The notes under the pieces: generated by a model | Told to the model about the DNA's origin: nothing | The model's input: only the letters and a program-made list of their open reading frames with translations | The model's database searches: none | Assembly: GCA_017514975.1 (NCBI GenBank) | Contig: JAFWIF010000035.1 | Coordinates: 62,001-126,000, forward strand | Origin: Candidatus Saccharimonadota bacterium | GTDB taxonomy: Bacteria > Patescibacteriota > Saccharimonadia > Saccharimonadales > Saccharimonadaceae | DNA: 64,000 bases | Direction of reading: 5' to 3' | Made by a program: the position numbers and the translations under genes | Shown: positions 30,028 through 37,551 of the stretch, one piece after another | Position numbering within the stretch: the first letter of the stretch is position 1 | How the letters are laid out: each line of letters starts with the position of its first letter

Positions 30028-30411
30028 CTACTCGGCTACTTCAGCAGCGCCGGTTGCTTCCGTCGCTTCTTCTGTATCGCTTGCGGCGGCTTCCTCTTTT
30101 GGTTGGTTTTTGCGCAATTTGTCGGCATGCTTAGCAGCGGCATGCTTTTCGTTCAGTTGCTTTACCCATTTAGGTAATTTAACACCTTCTTTAGTCAAAA
30201 TGCGCACAACGCGCGTGCTTGGCTGGGCGCCGTTGCCTAGATATTTCTCGACTTTTTCCTTGTCGAGGACGGTTGCTTTTGTGTGGGGGTTGTAACTGCC
30301 GACCTGAGCCACGATGCGACCCGAAAGAGGGTGGCGTTGCGCTTCTTGGACGACTATTCGGTAAAGCGGTAAAGCCTTCCGACCATTACGCTGTAAGCGA
30401 ATCGCAAGCAT
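30028..30411 (-). CDS. rpsP: 30S ribosomal protein bS16
   Basis: bS16 stabilises the 16S 5' domain. The product opens with MLAIRLQRNGRKALPLYRIVV and contains GSYNPHTK, both typical. At 127 aa it is longer than the usual ~80-90: the extra part is a Lys/Ala region and a Glu/Ala/Thr-rich acidic tail (about 88-127). SD AAGGAG lies 4 nt before the ATG. Divergent from the FemAB gene. Confidence 0.95.
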   Translation of the reverse strand: MLAIRLQRNGRKALPLYRIVVQEAQRHPLSGRIVAQVGSYNPHTKATVLDKEKVEKYLGNGAQPSTRVVRILTKEGVKLPKWVKQLNEKHAAAKHADKLRKNQPKEEAAASDTEEATEATGAAEVAE

Positions 30412-30440
30412 AATACTCCTTATAAATTAGTTTTGAAAGT

Positions 30441-30469
30441 ATTATACAGTATTTTCGCTATCCTGACAA
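30441..30469 (-). promoter_or_regulatory. rpsP promoter
   Basis: Minus strand: TTGTCA (30469-30464), 17 nt, TATAAT (30446-30441). Leader of about 25 nt with a strong SD. Confidence 0.85.
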
Positions 30470-30576
30470 GAACGCCCGCAATAGGGTGATCTGATGGTTT
30501 GTGATGCCCTGTAAAATCAATACAGAATCGTCTTCTAGATACTCGATGGGACAAGGACGTCGATAAAATGCTATGT

Positions 30577-30582
30577 TATAAT
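30577..30582 (+). promoter_or_regulatory. -10 box of the FemAB gene
   Basis: Extended -10 TGT-TATAAT ending 7 nt before the ATG; no SD. No clear -35. Confidence 0.65.
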
Positions 30583-30589
30583 AATCAAG

Positions 30590-31609
30590 ATGACTTTTAT
30601 TGACGCCGATAATCAAAAAACATGGGACGAGTTTATCACCAGACACGAAGAAGCCAATTTTCTCCACTCTTATGCTTGGGGCGACTTTCATCGTAGCCGT
30701 AACAAGACCGTTATCCAGCGCGTCGCTCTCGATCGCAAAAAGAATATTATTGCTGCTTATGTCGGGCAAATCGAAACCGCAAAACGCGGCACATACCTTG
30801 CGATTGCCGGTGGGCCGATTTTGGATTGGAGCGACCAAAAACTTGTTAAAGCGCTTTTCGACGACATCCGCGAACAAGCTAAACGCTCAAACTGCGTCTT
30901 TGTGCGCATACGACCCCAGCTCGAGGATACCGAAGCCAATCGTCAGCTTTTCCTCAGTCTCGGCCTCAAACCTGCGCCCATCTATCTATCGGTCGAACTT
31001 GCGGGAGTGCTTGATTTAACGAAGACCGAAGATGAAATTCTTGCGGGCGCTTCTCAGCGTCTTCGTCGTTCGTTGCGCAAAGCCGCCAAAAATAATATTC
31101 AAATAGATGTCAGTACGGACCCAGCAGATATCGAGACTTTTTACAATATTCAGCTCGAAACTGCAAAGCGCCATAATTTCGTTAGTTTCTCTCAAGATTT
31201 TCTCGAAAAACAATTTCGCGCATTCGCAGAATATGACGCCGTAAAGCTCTATACTGCAAGATACGAAGGTGAAATCTTGGCGCAAAACTATATGATATTT
31301 TACGGCAATGAAGCCTCGTATCATTACGGAGTTTCAACCGCCCTTGGTACAAAATATTCCGGCGCGCCGCTACTCCATATGCAAGCAATGCGCGATGCGC
31401 GCAAGCTTGGCATTAAACGCTATAATTTTTGGGGAATTACCGCTGTTGACGATGTTAATCACCGCTTCTATGGTGTTAGTCAGTTTAAGCGTGGTTTTGG
31501 CGTCACAGAGCTTGCATATCTTCATGCGCACGATATGGTGATCAAACCTATTCCTTATAAAATATCGTACTATATAGAAAAAATCCGCGCTAAATATCGC
31601 CATGTATGA
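30590..31609 (+). CDS. FemAB/FemX-family peptidyltransferase (GNAT fold)
   Basis: Fem enzymes use aminoacyl-tRNAs to add amino acids to lipid II side chains, forming interpeptide bridges. The 339-aa product has the two-lobed family pattern: HSYAWGDFHRS near the N terminus, the basic LRRSLRKAAKN segment, YYxxxxETAKRHNF-type region, and the C-terminal YGVSTALGTKYSGAPLLHMQAM and YNFWGI blocks. With PBP1A, UppP and sortase it supports a Gram-positive-like wall. No SD; -10 box 7 nt upstream. The amino acid transferred cannot be told. Confidence 0.88.
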   Translation: MTFIDADNQKTWDEFITRHEEANFLHSYAWGDFHRSRNKTVIQRVALDRKKNIIAAYVGQIETAKRGTYLAIAGGPILDWSDQKLVKALFDDIREQAKRSNCVFVRIRPQLEDTEANRQLFLSLGLKPAPIYLSVELAGVLDLTKTEDEILAGASQRLRRSLRKAAKNNIQIDVSTDPADIETFYNIQLETAKRHNFVSFSQDFLEKQFRAFAEYDAVKLYTARYEGEILAQNYMIFYGNEASYHYGVSTALGTKYSGAPLLHMQAMRDARKLGIKRYNFWGITAVDDVNHRFYGVSQFKRGFGVTELAYLHAHDMVIKPIPYKISYYIEKIRAKYRHV

Positions 31610-31634
31610 GAGCTGTATCGCTCCGTTGCTTTTC

Positions 31635-31663
31635 TTGCAAAACGCTCACGTTTAATGTATTCT
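31635..31663 (+). promoter_or_regulatory. Promoter of the membrane protein at 31689
   Basis: TTGCAA (31635-31640), 17 nt, TATTCT (31658-31663). A leader of about 20 nt carries the SD ATAGGAG. Confidence 0.65.
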
Positions 31664-31688
31664 TAAAAAAACAAATAGGAGTCTTTTT

Positions 31689-32384
31689 GTGAGTACGCAA
31701 GGAACAACCACATCTTTAAAGTCAAAATACATCGAAAGCCATTGGCTTGTTTTTGCAATCAAAGGCGCATTTGCCGCGGTTGCTGGACTTTGTATTGCGA
31801 TTACGAATAACACTGACAGTAAACTACTGGCTCAAATTGTCGCTTGGACGATGTTTGGTCTTGCATTTGTAGAAGTTGCCAATGTCGTGAGACGTAAACG
31901 TTTCCAACATAATTGGGGCTTTCCTCTTGCTGTTGGGATTATACAGTTATTCGTGTCGATTATGTTGCTTTATACGATTGATCCGAGCGTCGTCGCTGAT
32001 CATAACGCTTTTGCGAGATTTCCTATCTTGTCTGCTTACACTATCTATGCGTCGATTATGTCGATTGTGATCGGCTTTAGTAGCTTCGAAAATATCACCG
32101 ATCGCATTACTTGGCTTATCGAGGGTATTATCGGTAGCATTATCGGTGTTGTCATGTTTGCTCATGGAGCTTTAGATTCAACTTTTCCGCTTAGTCTTTT
32201 TGGAACATATCTGATCGTCAAAGGAATTACCGATCTTATGTTTGGCGTTCATTCTTTCGAACGTTCCGTAGCGCTTAAAGAAGAGCGCGCCGCTATTCGT
32301 GCCGCCAAGGCCGAGCTACGCTCTGAGCTAGCCGACCAATCCAGCGCCAGCGAAAAGAAGGCTACCAAAAAGGGCAAACAATAA
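31689..32384 (+). CDS. Multi-pass membrane protein, HdeD/DUF308-like
   Basis: The 231-aa product has about six hydrophobic helices between residues 20 and 190 and a charged Ala/Glu/Lys-rich cytosolic tail. Helix pairs and small-residue pattern (GIIGSIIGVVMFAHG, GTYLIVKGITDLMFG) resemble HdeD/DUF308 membrane proteins; this is a weak match by eye. GTG start at 31689 with SD AATAGGAG. Its TAA overlaps the ATG of the next gene by one base, so the two are coupled. Confidence 0.6.
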   Translation: MSTQGTTTSLKSKYIESHWLVFAIKGAFAAVAGLCIAITNNTDSKLLAQIVAWTMFGLAFVEVANVVRRKRFQHNWGFPLAVGIIQLFVSIMLLYTIDPSVVADHNAFARFPILSAYTIYASIMSIVIGFSSFENITDRITWLIEGIIGSIIGVVMFAHGALDSTFPLSLFGTYLIVKGITDLMFGVHSFERSVALKEERAAIRAAKAELRSELADQSSASEKKATKKGKQ

Positions 32385-33364
32385 TGTTCTTTGACGCCCG
32401 TTCGCGCATCGAGCGCTACCTGAAGCACAATCCTGACACGCGTACAATCTTAATTGTTGGTTCCTTTGGTCGCAAATCGGCTATTCGTGCTTTGGGAATG
32501 ATACTTGGGCAGAAGTATACCGTCACTATGGGCGTCAATAAGGATGTACATGCTGATATTGTTATCTTTGACTATAAATCTTTCGGCGATTTTCCCGATT
32601 TTGTCCCCGATTTGGTAGTGGTCAATAGTTGTCGCACTGCCGAAGAGGCGCAACGCTTTTTTGACGTTGCTAATCGTGCCAAGCAGGTAGTCGTAAACGA
32701 TAACGATGTTCCACGTGATTTTCTTCAATACTCCACGAATCCCGAAATAATCACCTATGGAGATGAGCTGCCGGCGCACTACTATTTCGAAAACCAAGAT
32801 TTTTCACTTAATGGATACAAGGGTAATCTTGTCCTCCCTGAGCAGCAACGTCTTCCAGTTACGATAAAAATTTTCGGCGAACATAATCTACGTCCTGTCA
32901 TTATGTCTGTGGCCGTAGCCTCGCTGTTTGGTCTTAGTCACCAGGAAATTCTTTCTGGAATCGAAGCGCTAACGCCGCTACACGGTCGTATGTCGCCCGC
33001 AAAAGGTCTCCGCGGGTCTATTGTGATGGATGATAGTGCTTATATTTCCGTTCCGGGGATAGCTGCTGGGGTTCGCACGATTAATGCCCTCGAATCGGCC
33101 GCTAAGACATTGGTTATTGACGATTCGATGCCTCTTGACGGCATCGATATGACGCTTTTAACGGACGTATTAGTGCTTCGGAAAAACGGCGGAGTCAATG
33201 CCTCTCCTGCTATGCAGCAAAACCCTGATTCGCAAAATACCAAAATTCATTATTTCGACGACGAGCTATCTCTGATGAATTATATCGGCGAACGTGCCGA
33301 ACCTGACGGAATTATTTTGCTCGAGATACCGCTTCCGGACATTATCGAATCATATCTATGGTAG
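32384..33364 (+). CDS. Mur ligase-like protein with a degenerate ATP loop
   Basis: The 326-aa product resembles the central and C-terminal domains of MurF-type ligases: a GEHNLRPVIMSVAVASLFG segment (family G-HN-x-NA-x-AA), GRMSPAKG and DDSAYISVPG, which resembles the DDsYNAnP motif. It lacks the usual N-terminal substrate domain, and its phosphate-binding loop reads GSFGRKSA where active Mur ligases have G-[ST]-x-G-K-T-[ST]. Catalysis is thus doubtful. It may be a regulatory or non-canonical relative. It starts on the last base of the upstream stop codon. Confidence 0.6.
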   Translation: MFFDARSRIERYLKHNPDTRTILIVGSFGRKSAIRALGMILGQKYTVTMGVNKDVHADIVIFDYKSFGDFPDFVPDLVVVNSCRTAEEAQRFFDVANRAKQVVVNDNDVPRDFLQYSTNPEIITYGDELPAHYYFENQDFSLNGYKGNLVLPEQQRLPVTIKIFGEHNLRPVIMSVAVASLFGLSHQEILSGIEALTPLHGRMSPAKGLRGSIVMDDSAYISVPGIAAGVRTINALESAAKTLVIDDSMPLDGIDMTLLTDVLVLRKNGGVNASPAMQQNPDSQNTKIHYFDDELSLMNYIGERAEPDGIILLEIPLPDIIESYLW

Positions 33365-33393
33365 AACGGCTTTCATGAAAACGGAGTTTGTTG

Positions 33394-33399
33394 TAAAAT
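33394..33399 (+). promoter_or_regulatory. -10 box of parA
   Basis: TAAAAT directly preceded by TG, ending 6 nt before the ATG; no SD. Confidence 0.6.
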
Positions 33400-33405
33400 A
33401 GAACT

Positions 33406-34170
33406 ATGGCGAAGGTGATTACGATTACCAACCAAAAAGGAGGTGTTGGCAAGACTACGACCTCGATTAATCTTGCCTTCTATCTTGCAAAGGCAAATCA
33501 GCGAGTATTGCTGATAGATTTTGATCCGCAGGGTAACGCAAGCTCTGGCTTGGGTGTCGATAAGAAATCAATCAAAAAAAACATGTGCGACGTGATGCTG
33601 GGCGAATCTTCGCTAAGTGAAATTGTTCTACAAAATAAGAATAAAAATCTTTGGATTGCTCCGACGACCCCAGAACTTGCAAACGTAGAAGTCGAAATGG
33701 GTGGCATGGAAAATAAGTTCACACTCTTAAAACGTGCAATTTTGCCTGTTGCAAAAGATTACGACTACGTTATCATTGATAGTCCTCCTAGTCTTTCTCT
33801 CCTTACTGTCAATGGCATGATTGCTGCGAATTATCTACTGCTTCCTGTCCAGACGGAATTTTATGCGCTCGAGGGCGTCGCGCAGCTTTTAGAAAGTATG
33901 AACTTAGTGCGCAAAGCGATGAATCCAAACCTACGCTTACTTGGCGTTCTCGCCACGATGTATGACCGCCGCACTGCTCTTAGTTCGCAGGTTCTCGCCG
34001 AAGTTAAACGCTATTTTAAGGATAAGGTCTTCGAGACAACGATTCCGCGCAATGTTCGTCTTGCCGAAGCGCCGAGTCACGGCGTGGCAATTGGTCAGTA
34101 CGATCGCTTCAGTAAAGGCGCAAAGGCTTATAAAAACCTCGCTAACGAAGTTATGGAGCGCACTCAATGA
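33406..34170 (+). CDS. parA: Chromosome partitioning ATPase ParA (Soj)
   Basis: ParA is a deviant Walker ATPase that moves ParB-bound origins. The 254-aa product has QKGGVGKTTT (deviant Walker A, K11 and K16), DFDPQGNASSGLG and YVIIDSPPSLS. Length is typical of chromosomal ParA. It overlaps parB by 4 nt (ATGA). The start lies 6 nt after TAAAAT, so it is probably leaderless. Chromosomal parAB is often near the origin, but no dnaA, DnaA-box cluster or clear parS was found here. Confidence 0.95.
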   Translation: MAKVITITNQKGGVGKTTTSINLAFYLAKANQRVLLIDFDPQGNASSGLGVDKKSIKKNMCDVMLGESSLSEIVLQNKNKNLWIAPTTPELANVEVEMGGMENKFTLLKRAILPVAKDYDYVIIDSPPSLSLLTVNGMIAANYLLLPVQTEFYALEGVAQLLESMNLVRKAMNPNLRLLGVLATMYDRRTALSSQVLAEVKRYFKDKVFETTIPRNVRLAEAPSHGVAIGQYDRFSKGAKAYKNLANEVMERTQ

Positions 34171-35042
34171 GCGCACGTGGGCTAGGTCGTGGATTCGATT
34201 CATTAATTCCGGTCGACTTTGTCGATTCGGCGTTTGATCCTACGGCCAACGAAGATACGCGAGATAGCAAGCTTCGCGAATTAAAGCTGGACGCAATTAT
34301 TCCGGACCCCGATCAGCCACGCCGTAAATTCGACGAAGCGCAGATTTCTGCCTTGTCGAAGTCGATTAAACAACATGGCGTCTTGCAGCCGATTGTCGTC
34401 GTGCGTGATGGCTCGCAATATAAAATTGTTGCTGGCGAGCGTCGTTGGCGCGCATCTCGTGAGGCAGGGCTCGAGACAATTCCTGCAATCATTCGATCTC
34501 TCGATGCGCAAAACCGTCTCGAGCTATCATTGATCGAGAACGTTCAGCGTGAAGATTTAAATGCGATTGAAACTGCGACTGCATATCTAAAGCTCAAAAA
34601 TCAGTTCAATCTTTCCGCTTCCCAGATTGCCGAGCGCGTTAGCAAAAGCGAATCCGCCGTAATCAATACTATGCGACTATTGTCGCTGCCCGACTCTGCA
34701 AAGCATGCTATGATCGAACACCGTCTATCCGAAGGACAGATGCGTCCCCTGATTAAAGCTACGCCCGAACAGATTGAAGCTGTTTTGCCGCGCATTATTG
34801 ACGAGCATTGGAGCGCGCGTCGCGTAGAGCAGTATATGGTCGACCTGAAGCAGCGCAACAAAAAGCGTGCTACGACCGCCAGTCAGATCGCGCAGGCTCG
34901 TCGTCAGCGGGCTAAACAGCTAGGCCAGAAGCTTGACGCAAAAGTTTCGATTCACACGAGCGCTCGTGGATCAGGTGATATTGTGTTAAAATTTAAAAAT
35001 GAAGAGGAGTTCGAAAAGCTATGTACGATACTGATGAAATAA
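34167..35042 (+). CDS. parB: Chromosome partitioning protein ParB (Spo0J)
   Basis: ParB binds parS sites and spreads as a CTP-dependent clamp. The 291-aa product has the ParB/Srx fold (QHGVLQPIVV, GERRWRASREAG, SLIENVQREDLN) and a helix-turn-helix region (SASQIAERVSKSESAV). The N terminus (GLGRGFDSLIP) fits the ParA-stimulating peptide. The C-terminal dimerisation region is short. It overlaps frr by 22 nt in another frame. Confidence 0.94.
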   Translation: MSARGLGRGFDSLIPVDFVDSAFDPTANEDTRDSKLRELKLDAIIPDPDQPRRKFDEAQISALSKSIKQHGVLQPIVVVRDGSQYKIVAGERRWRASREAGLETIPAIIRSLDAQNRLELSLIENVQREDLNAIETATAYLKLKNQFNLSASQIAERVSKSESAVINTMRLLSLPDSAKHAMIEHRLSEGQMRPLIKATPEQIEAVLPRIIDEHWSARRVEQYMVDLKQRNKKRATTASQIAQARRQRAKQLGQKLDAKVSIHTSARGSGDIVLKFKNEEEFEKLCTILMK

Positions 35043-35563
35043 AGAAAAAAATGACTAGCTCGATTGATCATTTCCGAGATGAGCTGAAAAAGGTCCGTAC
35101 CGGCCGCGCCCATCCTGATATGCTATCCGATGTTCGCGTCGAGGCATACGGTCAAATGACGCCGCTTAATCAGCTTGCAAATATCACTGTTTCTGGCGCG
35201 TCTATGCTCCTGATTACTCCTTATGACGTCGCAAATATCGCAAAAATTTCCTCTGCGATTCGAGCCGATCAGTCTCTCGGTCTCAATCCTGCCGATGATG
35301 GTCGTGTCGTGCGCGTTCCGATTCCGCCTTTAAACGAAGAGCGCCGTAGAGAAATCGTCAAGGCTGCTAGCGCAAAGCTAGAATCGACTCATATTAGCCT
35401 ACGTCAGATTCGCGACGATGCGCGCAAGGCGATTAAGAATGCCGAGCTCGCCGAAGACGCTAAGAAGCGCGCTGAGAAGTCGATAGATGATATGACTAAG
35501 GACTTCAATACAGAGGCCGATAAACTTTTTGCGGCAAAAGAGTCCGAAATAATGCAAATTTAA
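35021..35563 (+). CDS. frr: Ribosome recycling factor
   Basis: RRF splits post-termination ribosomes with EF-G. The 180-aa product has the family pattern: LKKVRTGRAHPDML, NQLANITV, IPPLNEERRREIVK and an extended C-terminal helix. The ATG lies inside the parB 3' end, so expression depends on the parAB transcript. Most bacteria keep frr after pyrH; linkage to parB is unusual. Confidence 0.95.
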   Translation: MYDTDEIKKKMTSSIDHFRDELKKVRTGRAHPDMLSDVRVEAYGQMTPLNQLANITVSGASMLLITPYDVANIAKISSAIRADQSLGLNPADDGRVVRVPIPPLNEERRREIVKAASAKLESTHISLRQIRDDARKAIKNAELAEDAKKRAEKSIDDMTKDFNTEADKLFAAKESEIMQI

Positions 35564-35582
35564 GGAAAGGACAGAGAGTACG

Positions 35583-36344
35583 ATGCACGATCAGGGTGGA
35601 GCTCGCAATAACGACGACAATAACAATATATATCGGTCGCCTTCTCCGGGTTCGAAAATTATCATTACTGTCATCTTTAGTATGATTCTAGGTGCTCTGT
35701 TTGTTGTTGGTTTGATATATCTTGGCTTATCTTTCAGCGAGTCCAACCAGCTCACTAGTAACCGCGAGACCGCAAGTAACAACATAGACAAGGACGACGA
35801 AGGGGCGGTAAAAATTATCGCTCTAGAACACGAGGATCAATTATTTTCCTATACACGCTCTCGAACCGAAGGAGTGTTCAGTGGCGACTCCGACATCGAC
35901 GATGACGACGACAGGGCAGACCGTGACACTGATGATACTATACTCAGTCTGTTTAATGGCGCAGACGTAGACGATGACGACGACGCTTCGGCTCATACTC
36001 TCTTAACCAAAAAGAGCCAAGTCGATGATCTGATTGCACTCATCAATCGCCACCGCGACGAACAGATTGTTTACGAAATAGATGAGGACTTTTTTACGTC
36101 AGGTTCTGTCTTGGTGATAGCGTATGAAAACGCAAAAAGCTTTGATTTTTCACTCGATTCACTGTATCGTGATGGAGATTACGATATTACAGCAGAGGCG
36201 AGCTATTTAGTCGATGAATCATCTCTAGCAAAAGACGAGATTGTCAACGGTCGCATTGTCTTCGCAAAAATCCGCAACGTTCAGCCGCAGGATGCTGACG
36301 TGAAGGTAATAGACAGAAATATTAAGCGCGCAATCGCTAACTAG
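35583..36344 (+). CDS. Membrane-anchored protein with aspartate-rich clusters, function unknown
   Basis: The 253-aa product has a short Asn/Asp-rich cytosolic head, one transmembrane helix (about 25-50) and an exposed acidic domain. Two Asp runs (about residues 104-118 and 128-135) alternate D with other residues in a way that could bind calcium or other cations, but no EF-hand loop is clear. The C-terminal half looks like a compact alpha/beta domain. SD AAGGA lies before the start, and it follows frr after 19 nt, so it may share the parAB-frr transcript. No family recognised. Confidence 0.65.
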   Translation: MHDQGGARNNDDNNNIYRSPSPGSKIIITVIFSMILGALFVVGLIYLGLSFSESNQLTSNRETASNNIDKDDEGAVKIIALEHEDQLFSYTRSRTEGVFSGDSDIDDDDDRADRDTDDTILSLFNGADVDDDDDASAHTLLTKKSQVDDLIALINRHRDEQIVYEIDEDFFTSGSVLVIAYENAKSFDFSLDSLYRDGDYDITAEASYLVDESSLAKDEIVNGRIVFAKIRNVQPQDADVKVIDRNIKRAIAN

Positions 36345-36396
36345 CCCATCTCGCCAATCGTTTTCTCATCGCGTTACTACCCGACGCCACTCGACC

Positions 36397-36425
36397 TTGT
36401 TTATTTCTAATATCAATGATAAAAT
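36397..36425 (+). promoter_or_regulatory. tRNA-Thr promoter
   Basis: TTGTTT (36397-36402), 17 nt, TAAAAT (36420-36425) with TG-A before it; about 35 nt upstream of the mature tRNA 5' end. Confidence 0.7.
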
Positions 36426-36460
36426 CAATTCAGCGATTCTAATGCGCAGAGTAGCACATT

Positions 36461-36537
36461 GCCGTCTTAGCTCAGTTGGTAGTAGCGCATCCATGGTAAG
36501 GATGAGGTCTCGGGTTCAAGTCCCGAAGACGGCTCCA
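36461..36537 (+). tRNA. tRNA-Thr (anticodon GGU), CCA encoded
   Basis: Acceptor stem GCCGTCT/AGACGGC, anticodon stem CATCC/GGATG with loop ATGGTAA (anticodon GGU), T arm TCGGG/CCCGA with TTCAAGT, then T and encoded CCA. The D arm has one extra T compared with the usual GGTAGAGC pattern, giving a 3-bp D stem and a larger loop. Confidence 0.95.
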
Positions 36538-36550
36538 TATAATGACTATT

Positions 36551-36585
36551 AAAACTCGTGAACATAAAATGTTTGCGAGTTTTTT
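36551..36585 (+). terminator. tRNA-Thr terminator
   Basis: AAAACTCG pairs with CGAGTTTT, with an inner AACAT/ATGTT stem, ending in T6. Confidence 0.88.
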
Positions 36586-36787
36586 GTTCTCCTAAACAAG
36601 GTTTATACTCTTTTTTCGACGCGTTTTTGTGGCGCTTTCGGACCTTCTAGTAGTTTTCTCAAAATAAAGATGAATAACGGCCGGATTTCTCCGACCGTTT
36701 TATATGGAATTTAGGGGCGTATATCCGCTAGTGGCTACTCGCAGTTTTCGCTACGAAGCCAGCAAGTCTATTTGTAACTACTAATCA
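36586..36787. other. 202 nt without a recognisable gene; contains one terminator-like hairpin
   Basis: After the tRNA terminator there is a TATACT (36604-36609) and then a hairpin ACGG-c-CGGA/TCCG-a-CCGT followed by TTTT (36677-36702). Together these could bound a small RNA of about 85 nt, but the -35 is poor and no coding frame is seen. The remaining ~85 nt to the end of the minus-strand gene show nothing I can support. Confidence 0.35.
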
Positions 36788-37030
36788 TCAGTCGTCATCG
36801 ATGAATAAGTCGTGAAAAGAACTCGCTCGGCGCCCGTTTTTGTCGTATGTATCGGTTCTGTTGCTGAAAATACCTTGATGTGCGTAGCTTTCGCCAATTT
36901 TATGACCGTGGGCATCTTCGTGGATAATTCTTTCTCCAAAAAGTGAATGCCCGTTATAGGAACGACCTTTAAATTCTCCATTTGTATCGTAGTGCTTAAC
37001 TGACCCAAAGAAATCGTCAAACAAACTCAT
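36788..37030 (-). CDS. Small orphan protein with three degenerate repeats
   Basis: The 80-aa product contains three copies of a loose unit, (Y/E)D-xx-G-x(3)-G-x-S-(Y/F): KHYDTNGEFKGRSYNG, IHEDAHGHKIGESYAHQG and DTYDKNGRRASSFHD. Such units usually form short beta-hairpins. The ATG at 37030 is selected because GGAGG stands 8 nt before it; an upstream in-frame ATG at 37072 lacks an SD. There is a minus-strand TATAAT at 37101-37096. No family or function recognised. Confidence 0.65.
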   Translation of the reverse strand: MSLFDDFFGSVKHYDTNGEFKGRSYNGHSLFGERIIHEDAHGHKIGESYAHQGIFSNRTDTYDKNGRRASSFHDLFIDDD

Positions 37031-37210
37031 CGCTATCACCTCCAATGATCGAATTTGTTGCGAACTAAACAAAAGCTAACAGTCGTTACATTATAATTAT
37101 ACTATATTATTACAAAAAAGCTACCTCGCCCAAAAGCTGCTCTACTAAAAAGCTACCCTGCCACACAGTCAGCGACTAGTGGCGCATTCGCCAAATCCAA
37201 CAAAATACGG

Positions 37211-37216
37211 TATAAT
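37211..37216 (+). promoter_or_regulatory. -10 box of trxA
   Basis: Consensus TATAAT, 24 nt before the trxA ATG, followed by SD AAAGGAGG. The -35 is weak. Confidence 0.65.
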
Positions 37217-37239
37217 GATTCCACAGCAAAGGAGGATCT

Positions 37240-37551
37240 ATGAGTTTTAAGCAAGTTACGGAAAATGATTTTAAAAAAGAAGTGCTTGAGGCGAAAAAAC
37301 CGGTACTAGTTGATTTTAATGCGGATTGGTGCCCGCCATGTCAAATGATGGCAAAAGTTGTCCATGAATTGGCCGAAGCAAGCGACGATTACGATATTGT
37401 TTCTGTGAATATCGACGAATCGCCGGCTCTTGCGGCCGAATACCAGGTTTCATCGATTCCGTGTTTTGTCGCATTTCGCGACGGAAAAGAAGTTGAGCGC
37501 CAAGTCGGCATGAAGCCTCGCACTGTTATCGCACGTATGGTAGAGCAGTAA
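37240..37551 (+). CDS. trxA: Thioredoxin with a CPPC active site
   Basis: The 103-aa product has the thioredoxin fold with ADWCPPC (C31, C34) in place of the usual WCGPC, and SIPC, where the cis-proline is followed by cysteine. A proline between the cysteines tends to raise or lower redox potential relative to CGPC; the direction here cannot be read from sequence. SD AAAGGAGG precedes the ATG. Its TAA shares a base with the ATG of the reductase gene. Confidence 0.93.
   Translation: MSFKQVTENDFKKEVLEAKKPVLVDFNADWCPPCQMMAKVVHELAEASDDYDIVSVNIDESPALAAEYQVSSIPCFVAFRDGKEVERQVGMKPRTVIARMVEQ

Noticed and set aside
33406-35563. Origin of replication near parAB
   Set aside because: No dnaA, no DnaA-box cluster and no convincing parS (TGTTTCACGTGAAACA-like) site was found by eye; GTTTCACGCGTG at about 37786 lies in trxB and breaks the palindrome.
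37114-37170. Imperfect direct repeats (AAAAAGCTACC-like) before trxA
   Set aside because: Only two clear copies with drift, no regular spacing and no matching site elsewhere; insufficient for an operator call.
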